Positions 48,273-56,557 of a DNA stretch of 64,000 bases are shown here, piece after piece. The notes beneath the pieces were generated by a model, which saw only the letters and a program-made list of their open reading frames with translations, was not told the origin of the DNA and searched no databases. The number at the start of each line of letters is the position of its first letter. The first letter of the stretch is position 1. The stretch comes from Oribacterium sp. oral taxon 078 str. F0262 (GTDB taxonomy: Bacteria; Bacillota; Clostridia; Lachnospirales; Lachnospiraceae): contig NZ_GG729934.1 in NCBI RefSeq assembly GCF_000160135.1, positions 376,499 to 440,498 on the forward strand, in the 5' to 3' direction. The translations under genes and the position numbers were made by a program.

Positions 48273-49682
48273 TCAATACACAAGCTGTCCATCTTTCACG
48301 AGGGAAGCATTTAAAATAATGTGATCATAGACGGAAACGCTATTTTCCATATTCGCCTCGGCGATCAAATAGTCCGTCCCGCTCTCCAGAGGAATGATCT
48401 GCCGAAAGATGCAGTAGCCCTTATTGATATTGTAGACTCCCTGAAGGACCTTGGTCTTTGCGACAGTGAGACTTTGCTTTCCGTCGCTCCTGGAAAGCAG
48501 ATCTCCCTGCTTGATCCCGTCCTTTTCCGCGTCCCCGCCTGTCCTCAGATAGCAAAACTGTTCATCGCTCACCGCCGGCTCCTCCGCGACAAACTGCGCA
48601 GTATTCTGTCCGTTTACCTGGCCGATCTTAAGGAAGCCGTCCTCCCCCTTCTCATTCTGCACCAGGTAGTCCTTCGGGATCTGGTAAAATTCCTGATCCA
48701 CCACGGCGCTCAGAGGGATCTTCAGCCCCCGGTTCTCGCTGGATACGATGCGGAAATTCAGGAAGCGTTCGTTGAGGAAGTCCTCCATCAGCTCGCTCAT
48801 CTTCACCCTGCCGTAGACCCGAGAATCGGCTCCCGTAAAGAGAGTGAGATCTGCGCTGGTCTCCAGCTCCTTCCCCGGGAAAAAGAGCTTCACCCTTTTT
48901 TGATCCTGATAGCGGGTCCTCTGCTCCTCCGTGAGCGGAAAGACGATGCTCCAGTCCGAGCTTGTGACGAGGCGGCAGGCCGCCTTCGAGCGGTCCAGCT
49001 GCAGGAGAGCCCCGGGCTTAATGAAGTACTCCTCATAGCCCGCCTTCTGAAAGAGCTCCTCCCGTATGTCCCCCTCCCGCAGTCCCTCGTAGCCGTCGAC
49101 GCTGTAGGAGACGACACCGGCCGCCGGGGCCTTCCCCCGAATCAGACGGATTCCGAGCTCCTCCAGCTTGCTGTCCAGCTCCTTTTCCTCCCCCAGTCCG
49201 GAGTAGCGGAGCGCCGCGGTGTCCAGAGAGTTCTTGATCTCGTAGAGAGAGGAGAAGCGCTGATTCTGAAAATGCGCGGAAAAGGCGGAGAGGCGGGACT
49301 GGAGATCCTCCAGCTGCTCGCTGCTCAGATTGCTGCCGAGCTCCGGGTGCTCTCCGAGGTATTTCGTGAACTCCCCGGTATCATCGATTCCGAAGATCTC
49401 GTCCCCGACTCCCACTCTCCTCCCCTCCTGGGCGAAAAAGTGGATATGCCCTCCCCCCGGGGCATCGACGGTCTGCTCCTCCCGGAGTATGATGCCGCTA
49501 AAGCCGTTCTCCTGGACGATGCTCCCCTCCTTCACCTCATAAAAGCTGATCCTGTTTCCCCGGAGCATGCCATAGGCGCTAAAAATAATGTAGAGAAAGA
49601 TGATCAGAAAGATCACTGTCCCTACATTAGGTTGAAAGCGGCGTTTTCTGTTTTCCTCAAATACCTGCTTTTCAGGGGCCAT
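48273..49682 (-). CDS. HlyD-like membrane protein upstream of sepF
   Basis: The 469-residue protein has one N-terminal membrane span (about 20-42, VGTVIFLIIFLYIIFSAYG). A lipoyl-like beta segment follows (VQENGFSGIILREEQTVDA), then a helical hairpin (about 120-180) and beta domains, as in membrane-fusion adaptors. No ABC or RND pump is adjacent. Clostridia often carry such a gene next to a P-loop protein and sepF, which hints at an envelope or division role. It starts eight bases after the P-loop gene. Function unproven. Confidence 0.72.
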   Translation of the reverse strand: MAPEKQVFEENRKRRFQPNVGTVIFLIIFLYIIFSAYGMLRGNRISFYEVKEGSIVQENGFSGIILREEQTVDAPGGGHIHFFAQEGRRVGVGDEIFGIDDTGEFTKYLGEHPELGSNLSSEQLEDLQSRLSAFSAHFQNQRFSSLYEIKNSLDTAALRYSGLGEEKELDSKLEELGIRLIRGKAPAAGVVSYSVDGYEGLREGDIREELFQKAGYEEYFIKPGALLQLDRSKAACRLVTSSDWSIVFPLTEEQRTRYQDQKRVKLFFPGKELETSADLTLFTGADSRVYGRVKMSELMEDFLNERFLNFRIVSSENRGLKIPLSAVVDQEFYQIPKDYLVQNEKGEDGFLKIGQVNGQNTAQFVAEEPAVSDEQFCYLRTGGDAEKDGIKQGDLLSRSDGKQSLTVAKTKVLQGVYNINKGYCIFRQIIPLESGTDYLIAEANMENSVSVYDHIILNASLVKDGQLVY

Positions 49683-49690
49683 CTTAAAAA

Positions 49691-50110
49691 TCAGAGAGAA
49701 ACCGCAACATTCTTCTTCAGGCTCTCAGGGAGCTCATCGATGCCCATGGAGATACTGATCACAAAGGTGAGCTTGTACTTCTCGCCGAGCGCTTCAAGCT
49801 TCGCGATACAGCCGGAGATGTCCCTCCCCTCCAGTCCGGAGAGCTTCAGGAAGCTGTCGAGGAACATATACTCAAGATCATGGTCCTGGGAGATAATGCC
49901 GCTGATGAATCCGATGAAAGCGTCCTCGGAGTCCACAGGGAATTCATTGACATTGATAAGACGGATTCTGTTGTTCAGCTCATACATGTGCTGGGCGGAT
50001 TTGTCCAGGAAATCCACATTTCCGCCGGCCTCCTTCACCACCGTATTGGCGCGGTCCAACAGCTGCTTCGTCTTGCCCTTGCCTCTTTGTCCTACAATTA
50101 ACTGTACCAT
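49691..50110 (-). CDS. Small P-loop protein upstream of the HlyD-like gene
   Basis: The 139-residue product from the ATG at 50110 (AGGAGGTAG upstream) has a Walker A motif GQRGKGKTKQ at residues 7-16 and a Walker-B-like hydrophobic strand YMFLDSF around 85. No helicase or ABC signature is present. Similar short proteins are sometimes labelled PilT-like in databases, but it lacks the PilT domains. It is co-transcribed with the HlyD-like gene from a promoter at 50183-50211. Role unknown; nucleotide binding is likely. Confidence 0.72.
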   Translation of the reverse strand: MVQLIVGQRGKGKTKQLLDRANTVVKEAGGNVDFLDKSAQHMYELNNRIRLINVNEFPVDSEDAFIGFISGIISQDHDLEYMFLDSFLKLSGLEGRDISGCIAKLEALGEKYKLTFVISISMGIDELPESLKKNVAVSL

Positions 50111-50182
50111 GATACTACCTCCTCCTGATGGCCATCCTTGTATGGATCTCGGAATCAAGCCTTCCGAAATTCCCTCTCATAA

Positions 50183-50211
50183 ATCATATAATACGGAAGA
50201 AGCGATTTCAA
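50183..50211 (-). promoter_or_regulatory. Promoter of the P-loop/HlyD-like operon
   Basis: On the minus strand TTGAAA (50206-50211), a 17-bp spacer and TATGAT (50183-50188) lie 73 bp upstream of the P-loop gene start. Confidence 0.65.
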
Positions 50212-50243
50212 GCAATTTTCCGCACCGCCTCCAAGCTCCTCCT

Positions 50244-51248
50244 CTAGGCCGGGATTCTTTTCAGGAGCTTCGTCATATCACTGTAGAGCTCATCCTTGGA
50301 GTCGTCCTTCATCACGACGGAGATATACTCCTTCTGCGTGCTGATCCTCTCCGTGTCCATCGTGAGACAGTAGCCCGCCTTCTTCGTGGTCCCCGTCTTT
50401 CCCCCCAGGACCTTGAGATCCTCCGGCGTCTCCCTCTCCCCCGTCATGAACTGGTTGGAGCCCTTCCAGATCTGGGTCTTCGGGACATTGTTTTTATCCC
50501 TGTAGTTCACGGTATAGCTCGTGCTCCCCACAATCTTCCGAAACTCCTCGTACTTCATCGCCTCGGCGAGAAGGAGATAGATGTCGTAAGCTGTCGTATA
50601 ATGATCATCGCTCGGAAGGCCGTTCGGATTCACAAAATGGGTCCCCGTGAGGCCGAGGCGGAGAGCCGTCTCATTCATCTTTTTCACGAAGGCCTCCACC
50701 GAGCCGGCGCTCGCCTCTGCGACCGCTACCGCCGCGTCATTCCCGGAGGGCAGGAGCATTCCGTAGAGAAGATCCTCGATCCGCAGCCGGTCCCCGACCT
50801 TTAAAAGTGCGGAGGAAGAGCCCTCGTCCCGGATCATCGAGCGCTGCGTCACCGTGAACTCCTGGTTTAAGTCCTGCACGGTCTCCAGACAGACCAGGGC
50901 CGTCATGACCTTGGTGATACTCGCCTGGTAGGTCCTCGCGTAGGGATTTCGGTAGGCCAGAGGCTCCGGCTTCTCCTTCGTCGAATAATCCGCCAGCAAA
51001 AATGCCGGGGAGCTGAGCTCCTCCGCGTTAAAGTCCGTATTCCCCATGACTGCGAGAGAATTCGCGAAGGGCTTCGCCCGGACCCCCTCTCCGGAACCGC
51101 TCTGGGCGTTCATCCTCTGCTCCGCCTGCTCAAAGCTGTAGGCCTTTTCCAGCTTCCTCCCGCAGGCAGATCCCAAAAAAACCACAAAAATCAGAGGCAG
51201 AAAAACTGAAAGCCTCCTCCACTTGCCGCCGTATAAAATTGATTTCAT
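50244..51248 (-). CDS. D-alanyl-D-alanine carboxypeptidase (DacF/PBP5 type), predicted lipoprotein
   Basis: The 334-residue protein has the serine-peptidase S11 triad: SITK (SxxK, about 112), SGN in MLLPSGNDAA and KTG in GGKTGTTKKAG. It trims the terminal D-Ala from peptidoglycan stem peptides. Its N-terminus is a lipoprotein signal, FLPLIFVVFLGSACG, with Cys near residue 29 as the lipidation site. That is a less common anchor than the usual C-terminal helix, which is absent here. It lies 19 bp after mgsA at the end of the elongation block. Confidence 0.93.
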   Translation of the reverse strand: MKSILYGGKWRRLSVFLPLIFVVFLGSACGRKLEKAYSFEQAEQRMNAQSGSGEGVRAKPFANSLAVMGNTDFNAEELSSPAFLLADYSTKEKPEPLAYRNPYARTYQASITKVMTALVCLETVQDLNQEFTVTQRSMIRDEGSSSALLKVGDRLRIEDLLYGMLLPSGNDAAVAVAEASAGSVEAFVKKMNETALRLGLTGTHFVNPNGLPSDDHYTTAYDIYLLLAEAMKYEEFRKIVGSTSYTVNYRDKNNVPKTQIWKGSNQFMTGERETPEDLKVLGGKTGTTKKAGYCLTMDTERISTQKEYISVVMKDDSKDELYSDMTKLLKRIPA

Positions 51249-51267
51249 CCCGATTCAGTCCTATCGA

Positions 51268-51657
51268 TCAGATATTCCTCCACTCCAGATCCCCTCTCTC
51301 GAGAGCGTGGATCAGAAGCTCCGCCGTCGCGAGATTCGTCGCGATCGGGATATTGTAGATGTCACAGAGCCGCACGATATGGCTTACCTCCGGCTCATGT
51401 TCCTTTACATGGAGCGGATCCCGGAGAAAGATCACCATGTCGAGATTCCCCTGCTCGATCTGGGAGGCCAGCTGCCTCGCTCCCCCCGTCTCCCCCGGGA
51501 GAAACTTGTGGAGCTTCAGGTTCGTGACCTCCTCCACCAAAATCCCCGTCGTTCCCGTGGCATAGAGCTCGTGCTTACTCAAAATCCCTCGATATGCGAT
51601 GCAGAAGTTCTGCATGAGTTTTTTCTTGGAATCGTGTGCTATCAGTCCTACGTTCAT
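51268..51657 (-). CDS. mgsA: Methylglyoxal synthase
   Basis: The 129-residue protein matches MgsA in full: LIAHDSKK (phosphate site), ATGTTGILVEEV and the catalytic-Asp segment MVIFLRDPLHVKEHEPEV. It converts dihydroxyacetone phosphate to methylglyoxal, a bypass relieving phosphate stress. It follows rodA by 15 bp, an order also seen in other Lachnospiraceae. Confidence 0.96.
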   Translation of the reverse strand: MNVGLIAHDSKKKLMQNFCIAYRGILSKHELYATGTTGILVEEVTNLKLHKFLPGETGGARQLASQIEQGNLDMVIFLRDPLHVKEHEPEVSHIVRLCDIYNIPIATNLATAELLIHALERGDLEWRNI

Positions 51658-51672
51658 CTTTCACCCCTCCTA

Positions 51673-52806
51673 TCATGTTTTTCGTTGTAAGGCGACATTC
51701 AAGACTATCCCAAGACCCAGGTAAACTGAGAGAAGGGAGCTTACTCCCCTGGAAAAAAACGGCAGGGTAATGCCGGTGTTGGGAAAGAGACCGGTTGCAA
51801 CCGCGATGTTAGTATATGTCTGAAAACCGATCCATGCCATGACGCCCACGCAGATCAGGCGCCCGCTCAGATTTTTAGCCTTTGATGCTATTATAAGACA
51901 TTCCAGCACAATCAACAAGAAGAATATGATAATTATTACGGAACCTCGGAAGCCGAGCTCTTCTCCGATCACGGCAAAGATAAAATCATTGTCTTGTTCT
52001 GATAAAAAATCGCCATTTTTCACAGAAAAGATGGAATGATTGAAAAGACCCTTCCCCTTCAAAAGTCCGGAGCCGATGGCCATGATCGAGTTCTGCTGCT
52101 GGTTATATCCCTGCTGGTTCTCCGAAGGATTCATAAAGGTCAGGATGCGCTCCGCCTGATAGCCGCGGAGGAGGGGGATTTTGTCGTAGAGTCCAGATCG
52201 GAAAAGATAGTAGAGAAGGAGGCCGAACAAAAGCGAAACGATGAGCACCCCCGCGATCCAGCGGATATGGATCGGAGAGGCAAAAACCATGCAGGCCACG
52301 ATGACCGTCATGATGATCGTCGTGGAGAGATTCGGCTGTAAAAGCACCAGTGACGCCGGGATGAGAAAGTAGAGAAAGGCAAGGGCCAGGACGTGCGGAA
52401 AGTTGATCTCATCCTTCATCTTCTGAAAATAATCCGCAAAAAAGAGGATGAGCCCTACCTTGACAAATTCCGCCGGCTGGACCTGACCAAGCACCGGCAC
52501 CCTCACCCACCTCGTCGCGCCGTGTCCCGCGGCGGTGCCGTAGATCTTCACGCCGATCAAAAGCAGGACGCAGAAGATATAGATGAATTTCGAGCGCTGC
52601 GTGATCTTTCGGTAATCCACGAGAGAGAGCCCGATGCACATCGCAAGCCCCGCGAAGGCTCCCATGATCTGCCGGGCCACCTGCGGATCCTGAAAGCTGT
52701 CCGCATTGATTGCCGAGCGGACCACGAAGACGCCGGTGACATTCAAAATGATCATGTAAAGGATCAGCCGGAAATCATAATTTCTGAAATCATAGTCAAA
52801 TTTCAT
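51673..52806 (-). CDS. rodA: Rod-shape SEDS glycosyltransferase RodA
   Basis: The 377-residue protein from the ATG at 52806 has about ten membrane spans and the SEDS signatures GATRWVRVPVLGQVQPAEFVK and, near the end, FPNTGITLPFFSRGVSS. RodA polymerises glycan strands of peptidoglycan with its partner PBP2, encoded upstream. The frame runs open to 52881 through a repeated hairpin element and is not coding there. Confidence 0.95.
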   Translation of the reverse strand: MKFDYDFRNYDFRLILYMIILNVTGVFVVRSAINADSFQDPQVARQIMGAFAGLAMCIGLSLVDYRKITQRSKFIYIFCVLLLIGVKIYGTAAGHGATRWVRVPVLGQVQPAEFVKVGLILFFADYFQKMKDEINFPHVLALAFLYFLIPASLVLLQPNLSTTIIMTVIVACMVFASPIHIRWIAGVLIVSLLFGLLLYYLFRSGLYDKIPLLRGYQAERILTFMNPSENQQGYNQQQNSIMAIGSGLLKGKGLFNHSIFSVKNGDFLSEQDNDFIFAVIGEELGFRGSVIIIIFFLLIVLECLIIASKAKNLSGRLICVGVMAWIGFQTYTNIAVATGLFPNTGITLPFFSRGVSSLLSVYLGLGIVLNVALQRKT

Positions 52807-52848
52807 TCGTATTCTGCTCCTTGTCTGGCTGCCGCACAGGGATGTAAC

Positions 52849-52907
52849 TTGCCTGCCGCATGCCGATGGGAATCCGCACATAAATGTGCTTCTTCCCCTC
52901 GGCGCGC
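52849..52907. repeat. 59-bp hairpin repeat, copy 1
   Basis: This segment is identical to 53039-53097. Within it, 52862-52903 is an imperfect 42-base palindrome: GCCGA/TCGGC, GGGAA/TTCCC and GCACAT/ATGTGC arms with a two-base loop. Confidence 0.85.
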
Positions 52908-52927
52908 TCTCTTACTCTCAGACCCTT

Positions 52928-52978
52928 CCGCGATGAAGCCGCGGATTGCTCCGCACCATTGGCGCTCCCGCAATCCGC
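52928..52978. repeat. Perfect 9-bp hairpin between the two repeat copies
   Basis: GCGGATTGC and GCAATCCGC flank a loop of about 20 bases inside the 131-bp spacer (52908-53038). The spacer has no ribosome-binding site or plausible gene. Confidence 0.55.
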
Positions 52979-53038
52979 ACCGGGGATTCGGATATCGCTT
53001 CGCTCCTTCTCTCGCTCCGCTTCTTTCCTCATCCCCGT

Positions 53039-53097
53039 TTGCCTGCCGCATGCCGATGGGAATCCGCACATAAATGTGCTTCTTCCCCTCGGCGCGC
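53039..53097. repeat. 59-bp hairpin repeat, copy 2
   Basis: Exact second copy in the same orientation, 190 bp from the first, ending eight bases before the pbp2 stop codon region. Confidence 0.85.
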
Positions 53098-53105
53098 GGC
53101 AGGGC

Positions 53106-55976
53106 TTAATCGCTGACGTTTACGGAGGAGATGGAGGAGGCGTCTTGCGCGAGGATCTGGTCCATCGTGGTTTTTCCGAAGCAGTAGTCGTAGACCATGT
53201 TTGCGAGGTTTGCCGCGTTTCCCGAGGAGTAGCCGTAGGGGATCGTGACCGTGACGCTGATCTGCGGGTCCTCATATGGCGCATAGGAGACGAATACGGC
53301 GTGGTTTCCGCGATCCTCTCTCTCCTGTGCGGTACCGGTCTTTCCGGCTACCGTGATGTTCTGCCCCATAAATACATTTTTCGCGACGCCGTCCGTGATG
53401 ACCTCCCTCAGTCCCCTGTGCACCGCGCTCCAGGTATTCTGGCTGATGCTGAGCCGGTCCAGAAGCTCAGGCTCCACCTTCTGGACCGAATCTCCGGAGG
53501 GGGACTGGACTCTGTCGATGATGGAGAGCCGGAAGAGAAGGCCCCCGTTTGCGACCGCCGTGATATAGCGGGACAGCTGCGCATTATTGAAGGCATGGTT
53601 ACCCTGTCCCATCGCGGAACGCTCCGGGTCGTAGTCGGAAATCCTGGGCTCCGCCTCATCGAGCTCAAGCCCTGTCTTTCGGTCCAGGCCGAAGAGGCTC
53701 GCATACTTTTGGATCCGGCTCATGCCGAGGTCGGAGTCGTAGTTCCCCGAGCTGTCCGTCGCAAGCCTGTGCCCGAGATCCGCGAAGAAGAAGTTGCAGG
53801 AATTCTTGATGCCGTCCACGAGCGTCTCATTTCCGTGGTGCGAGGGGTAGATCCAGCAGCGGATATTCGGTGTCACGAGATCATACTTTCCGGTACAGTC
53901 GATCACCGTGGAAAGATCTATGACCTTCTCCTCCAAGGACGCGACCGATGTGATCGGCTTAAAGGAGGAGCCGGGCGCAAGCTGTGTCTGTGTCGAGCAG
54001 TTGAGAAGAGGCAGGGAGAGGTCCTCATTGCACTTCTTCAGGTATTCCGGATCGGAGATCCGGTTATTGTCAAAGCCGGGATAGGTGACGAGCGCCCGGA
54101 CCTTTCCCGTCCTCACATCCGTCACGACGACGGAGCCGTAGCAGGGGTCCAGAGCCAGCTGCGCCGGAGTGATCTGCAGCCTTTTGATCTTGTCGATCAA
54201 AAAGCTGTAGGCAAAGTGCGGATCTCCCGCCGCAAGCTGCTGATAGGCCGCGTCGTCCTCCGCGAGCACTCCCTGCTCGAACATCGCCATCAAAAGGAGA
54301 TTTCCGGGGATCCTCCGGTTCGCGATGGCGTATTTATAGAGGAGCTTGTCAAAGTCCGGGTCCTCCCTGAGATGCTCCGCAATCTTTTTCGTAAAAAGGG
54401 AGAAGATGCTCTCCGTGTCGGAATACTCCGCCGAGAGCTCAAGCTTTGAGGTATCGATCCAGGATTCCTCGATCCCGTTCAGGATGAAGTTATGGAGGGA
54501 GATCCGGTCCTCCTTCCATGCGCTGTAGCTCTGCGACTGCCGGTAATGCGGGTTCTCCGGGTCAATGATGCCGGAGTCCGAGCTGCACAGATAGTCATAG
54601 ATGTATACGATATAGGCCTGCATATCCTGGGGGAGCTCCGAGAGCGTGCCGGCCCTCCCGTCCGCAAGCTGTGCCTCGATGGCGGAAAGAACCTGCTCCT
54701 TATTCTCCCGGAAGCGGCTGATGATCTGCTGCTCCGCCATCCCCGCATCATCCGCCGTGAAATGCTCCCTGTGCAGGACATTGTTGTTGATCAGCTGAAA
54801 ATACGCATCCCGGAGCGGGATCATGATCTGCGACTGCTTCACATTTCTCGTATCGACATTATCGCTCTCCGAGATCTTCGAGCTCAGGATACCGGCGAGC
54901 TCCTGCTCTAAGAGGTGGTAGATCGAGATCTGATCATTTGCGGAGATCGTCGTATAGATATCATTTCCGGACTTGGCGTCGGTCTCCGATACGATCTGAA
55001 GGATGGAGCCGACGGAATTGAGATACATCTCCCGCTTTCCCTTCTTCCCCTTCAGAACATTCTCCTCGCTTTTCTCGAGCCCCCATACCCCGACGATGTC
55101 GTTCGCCGCATAGTCCGGGTCCTGCTTCCGAAGCTCCGCAAGCTGACTCTCCTGGAGCTGTCCGGTGTAACCGACGATATGGGAGAGGTAGGGGGCGTAA
55201 TTATACTTCCGGACCGCGACATTCTCGATATCCACCCCGAGAAGCGATCCCTTCGATTCCAGGATCTCGGCCATGCATTCCCGGGAAACGTTTTCCGCGA
55301 TTGTCGTCTTCATATAGCGCTGATAGGCGGTGAGCCGCATCGTATAGATGATTCCGATCATATCAAGGGCCGTCTGCTTCGAAAGCTCAATCCCCTTCCC
55401 CTTTTCATCCCGGAGCTTATCGAACTGGTAGAGCTGCTTCGACTTTTGAAAAAGCTGCTCCGCCGTCATATTGAGATCCGCCTCCGTCAGATTCTCGGCC
55501 TTCTTCCTCGTGATATTCGCGATCAGCTGCCTCTTGTCGGAGTCCCCCGAGGTACCAAATTCCAGGACGCCGTCAGAAGCGAGCTTCAGCTTGTACTGGC
55601 TCTTCACAGAGTACTTGTACTTCTCGATGATCTCCGCCAGGCGGTAGAGCATGAGATTTCTCCGATTGATCCCCTCCGAGCCTCTTCCGTAGCTTCCGTT
55701 GTCCTCGATCGTGATATTGTACTGGATTTCATTGTAGGCGAGGAGCTTTCCGTCCTTGTCATAGATATTCCCGCGGGTTCCGACCGTGGTCACGGTCCTG
55801 AGCGTCTTATCCTGATACTTCGCGAGGAATTCCTCCCCGTGAATGATCTGAAGCTGAAAAAGCTGTATGGTGAGGATGTAAAACAGCGCGGCAAAAACAA
55901 GTGCCAGCGCAAAAAGCCGGGAGACCAGGATTCTCCCCGCCGCTTCCTTCAGGAGTCCCCATATTTCTTTAAGCAT
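53106..55976 (-). CDS. mrdA: Penicillin-binding protein 2 (elongation-specific transpeptidase)
   Basis: The 956-residue protein has a single N-terminal membrane anchor (about 18-38), a pedestal domain starting RTVTTVGTRGNIYDKDGKLL and a transpeptidase domain. Catalytic Ser lies in APGSSFKPITS (SxxK) and KTG in VAGKTGTAQE. It cross-links peptidoglycan made by RodA. It is longer than typical PBP2 (about 630-700) because of a large insertion between the pedestal and the transpeptidase (about 290-590). Long forms occur in Clostridia. Confidence 0.95.
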   Translation of the reverse strand: MLKEIWGLLKEAAGRILVSRLFALALVFAALFYILTIQLFQLQIIHGEEFLAKYQDKTLRTVTTVGTRGNIYDKDGKLLAYNEIQYNITIEDNGSYGRGSEGINRRNLMLYRLAEIIEKYKYSVKSQYKLKLASDGVLEFGTSGDSDKRQLIANITRKKAENLTEADLNMTAEQLFQKSKQLYQFDKLRDEKGKGIELSKQTALDMIGIIYTMRLTAYQRYMKTTIAENVSRECMAEILESKGSLLGVDIENVAVRKYNYAPYLSHIVGYTGQLQESQLAELRKQDPDYAANDIVGVWGLEKSEENVLKGKKGKREMYLNSVGSILQIVSETDAKSGNDIYTTISANDQISIYHLLEQELAGILSSKISESDNVDTRNVKQSQIMIPLRDAYFQLINNNVLHREHFTADDAGMAEQQIISRFRENKEQVLSAIEAQLADGRAGTLSELPQDMQAYIVYIYDYLCSSDSGIIDPENPHYRQSQSYSAWKEDRISLHNFILNGIEESWIDTSKLELSAEYSDTESIFSLFTKKIAEHLREDPDFDKLLYKYAIANRRIPGNLLLMAMFEQGVLAEDDAAYQQLAAGDPHFAYSFLIDKIKRLQITPAQLALDPCYGSVVVTDVRTGKVRALVTYPGFDNNRISDPEYLKKCNEDLSLPLLNCSTQTQLAPGSSFKPITSVASLEEKVIDLSTVIDCTGKYDLVTPNIRCWIYPSHHGNETLVDGIKNSCNFFFADLGHRLATDSSGNYDSDLGMSRIQKYASLFGLDRKTGLELDEAEPRISDYDPERSAMGQGNHAFNNAQLSRYITAVANGGLLFRLSIIDRVQSPSGDSVQKVEPELLDRLSISQNTWSAVHRGLREVITDGVAKNVFMGQNITVAGKTGTAQEREDRGNHAVFVSYAPYEDPQISVTVTIPYGYSSGNAANLANMVYDYCFGKTTMDQILAQDASSISSVNVSD

Positions 55977-55985
55977 TCTCTCTCC

Positions 55986-56528
55986 TTAATCTGCCATCCT
56001 TCGGTTTGCCGAGAAGAAGAAACGGTACAGAAAGACCGTCACGATCAGGGAAAATACGGTCGATGGAAAAATAATGTGTGCAAAGTAGTAGGGAAGGTCC
56101 AGCCTCGCCCGGACCAAAAAGCGAAAGGTATAGATGTAGATGTGATAGATCAGCTCGCTGAAGACACAGAGGAAGATCGGAAGCGTCAGATATTCTTCGT
56201 AGTAAAAGCGATTGAAGAAGCCGTTGAAATATCCGATCAGAAGAAAGATAAAGCTGTAGAAGCCAAAGGGCCCCGAGTAGAACATATCCATCAAAAGCCC
56301 CGCGAAGAGCCCATAGAGCATCCCCGGCAGATTCCCGTGCAAAAAGCCGAAGGAAAAGGTAAGCACCAGGAGAAGGTTGGGGCTTTCCGCGAGAAAGGGG
56401 ATCAGAGGAAAGACGCTGGTCTGGATCAAAAAGGCAAAAATCAAAGAGAGTGCATGGATCAGAAGACGCACTCTCCTGTTCTTCAGTTTTTTGGAAAATT
56501 TTCCCTTCAATCGAATCGTCTCTCCCAT
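55986..56528 (-). CDS. mreD: Rod-shape-determining protein MreD
   Basis: The 180-residue protein has about five membrane spans and the family pattern SPNLLLVLTFSFGFLHGNLPG and FYSGPFGFYSFIFLLIGYF. MreD links MreC and the wall-synthesis enzymes. It lies between mreC and mrdA with spacings of 29 and 9 bp. Confidence 0.92.
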   Translation of the reverse strand: MGETIRLKGKFSKKLKNRRVRLLIHALSLIFAFLIQTSVFPLIPFLAESPNLLLVLTFSFGFLHGNLPGMLYGLFAGLLMDMFYSGPFGFYSFIFLLIGYFNGFFNRFYYEEYLTLPIFLCVFSELIYHIYIYTFRFLVRARLDLPYYFAHIIFPSTVFSLIVTVFLYRFFFSANRRMAD

Positions 56529-56557
56529 CTCCTTCCGAACGGGCGCCCCCTTATGCC

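Noticed and set aside
48321-50804. An 827-residue plus-strand open frame
   Set aside because: It runs antisense through the HlyD-like, P-loop and carboxypeptidase genes, all of which have clear motifs and start signals.
52796-53071. Small minus-strand frames of 88-91 residues in the mrdA-rodA gap
   Set aside because: They consist of the repeated hairpin element and its spacer read through, with Arg-rich composition and no ribosome-binding site.
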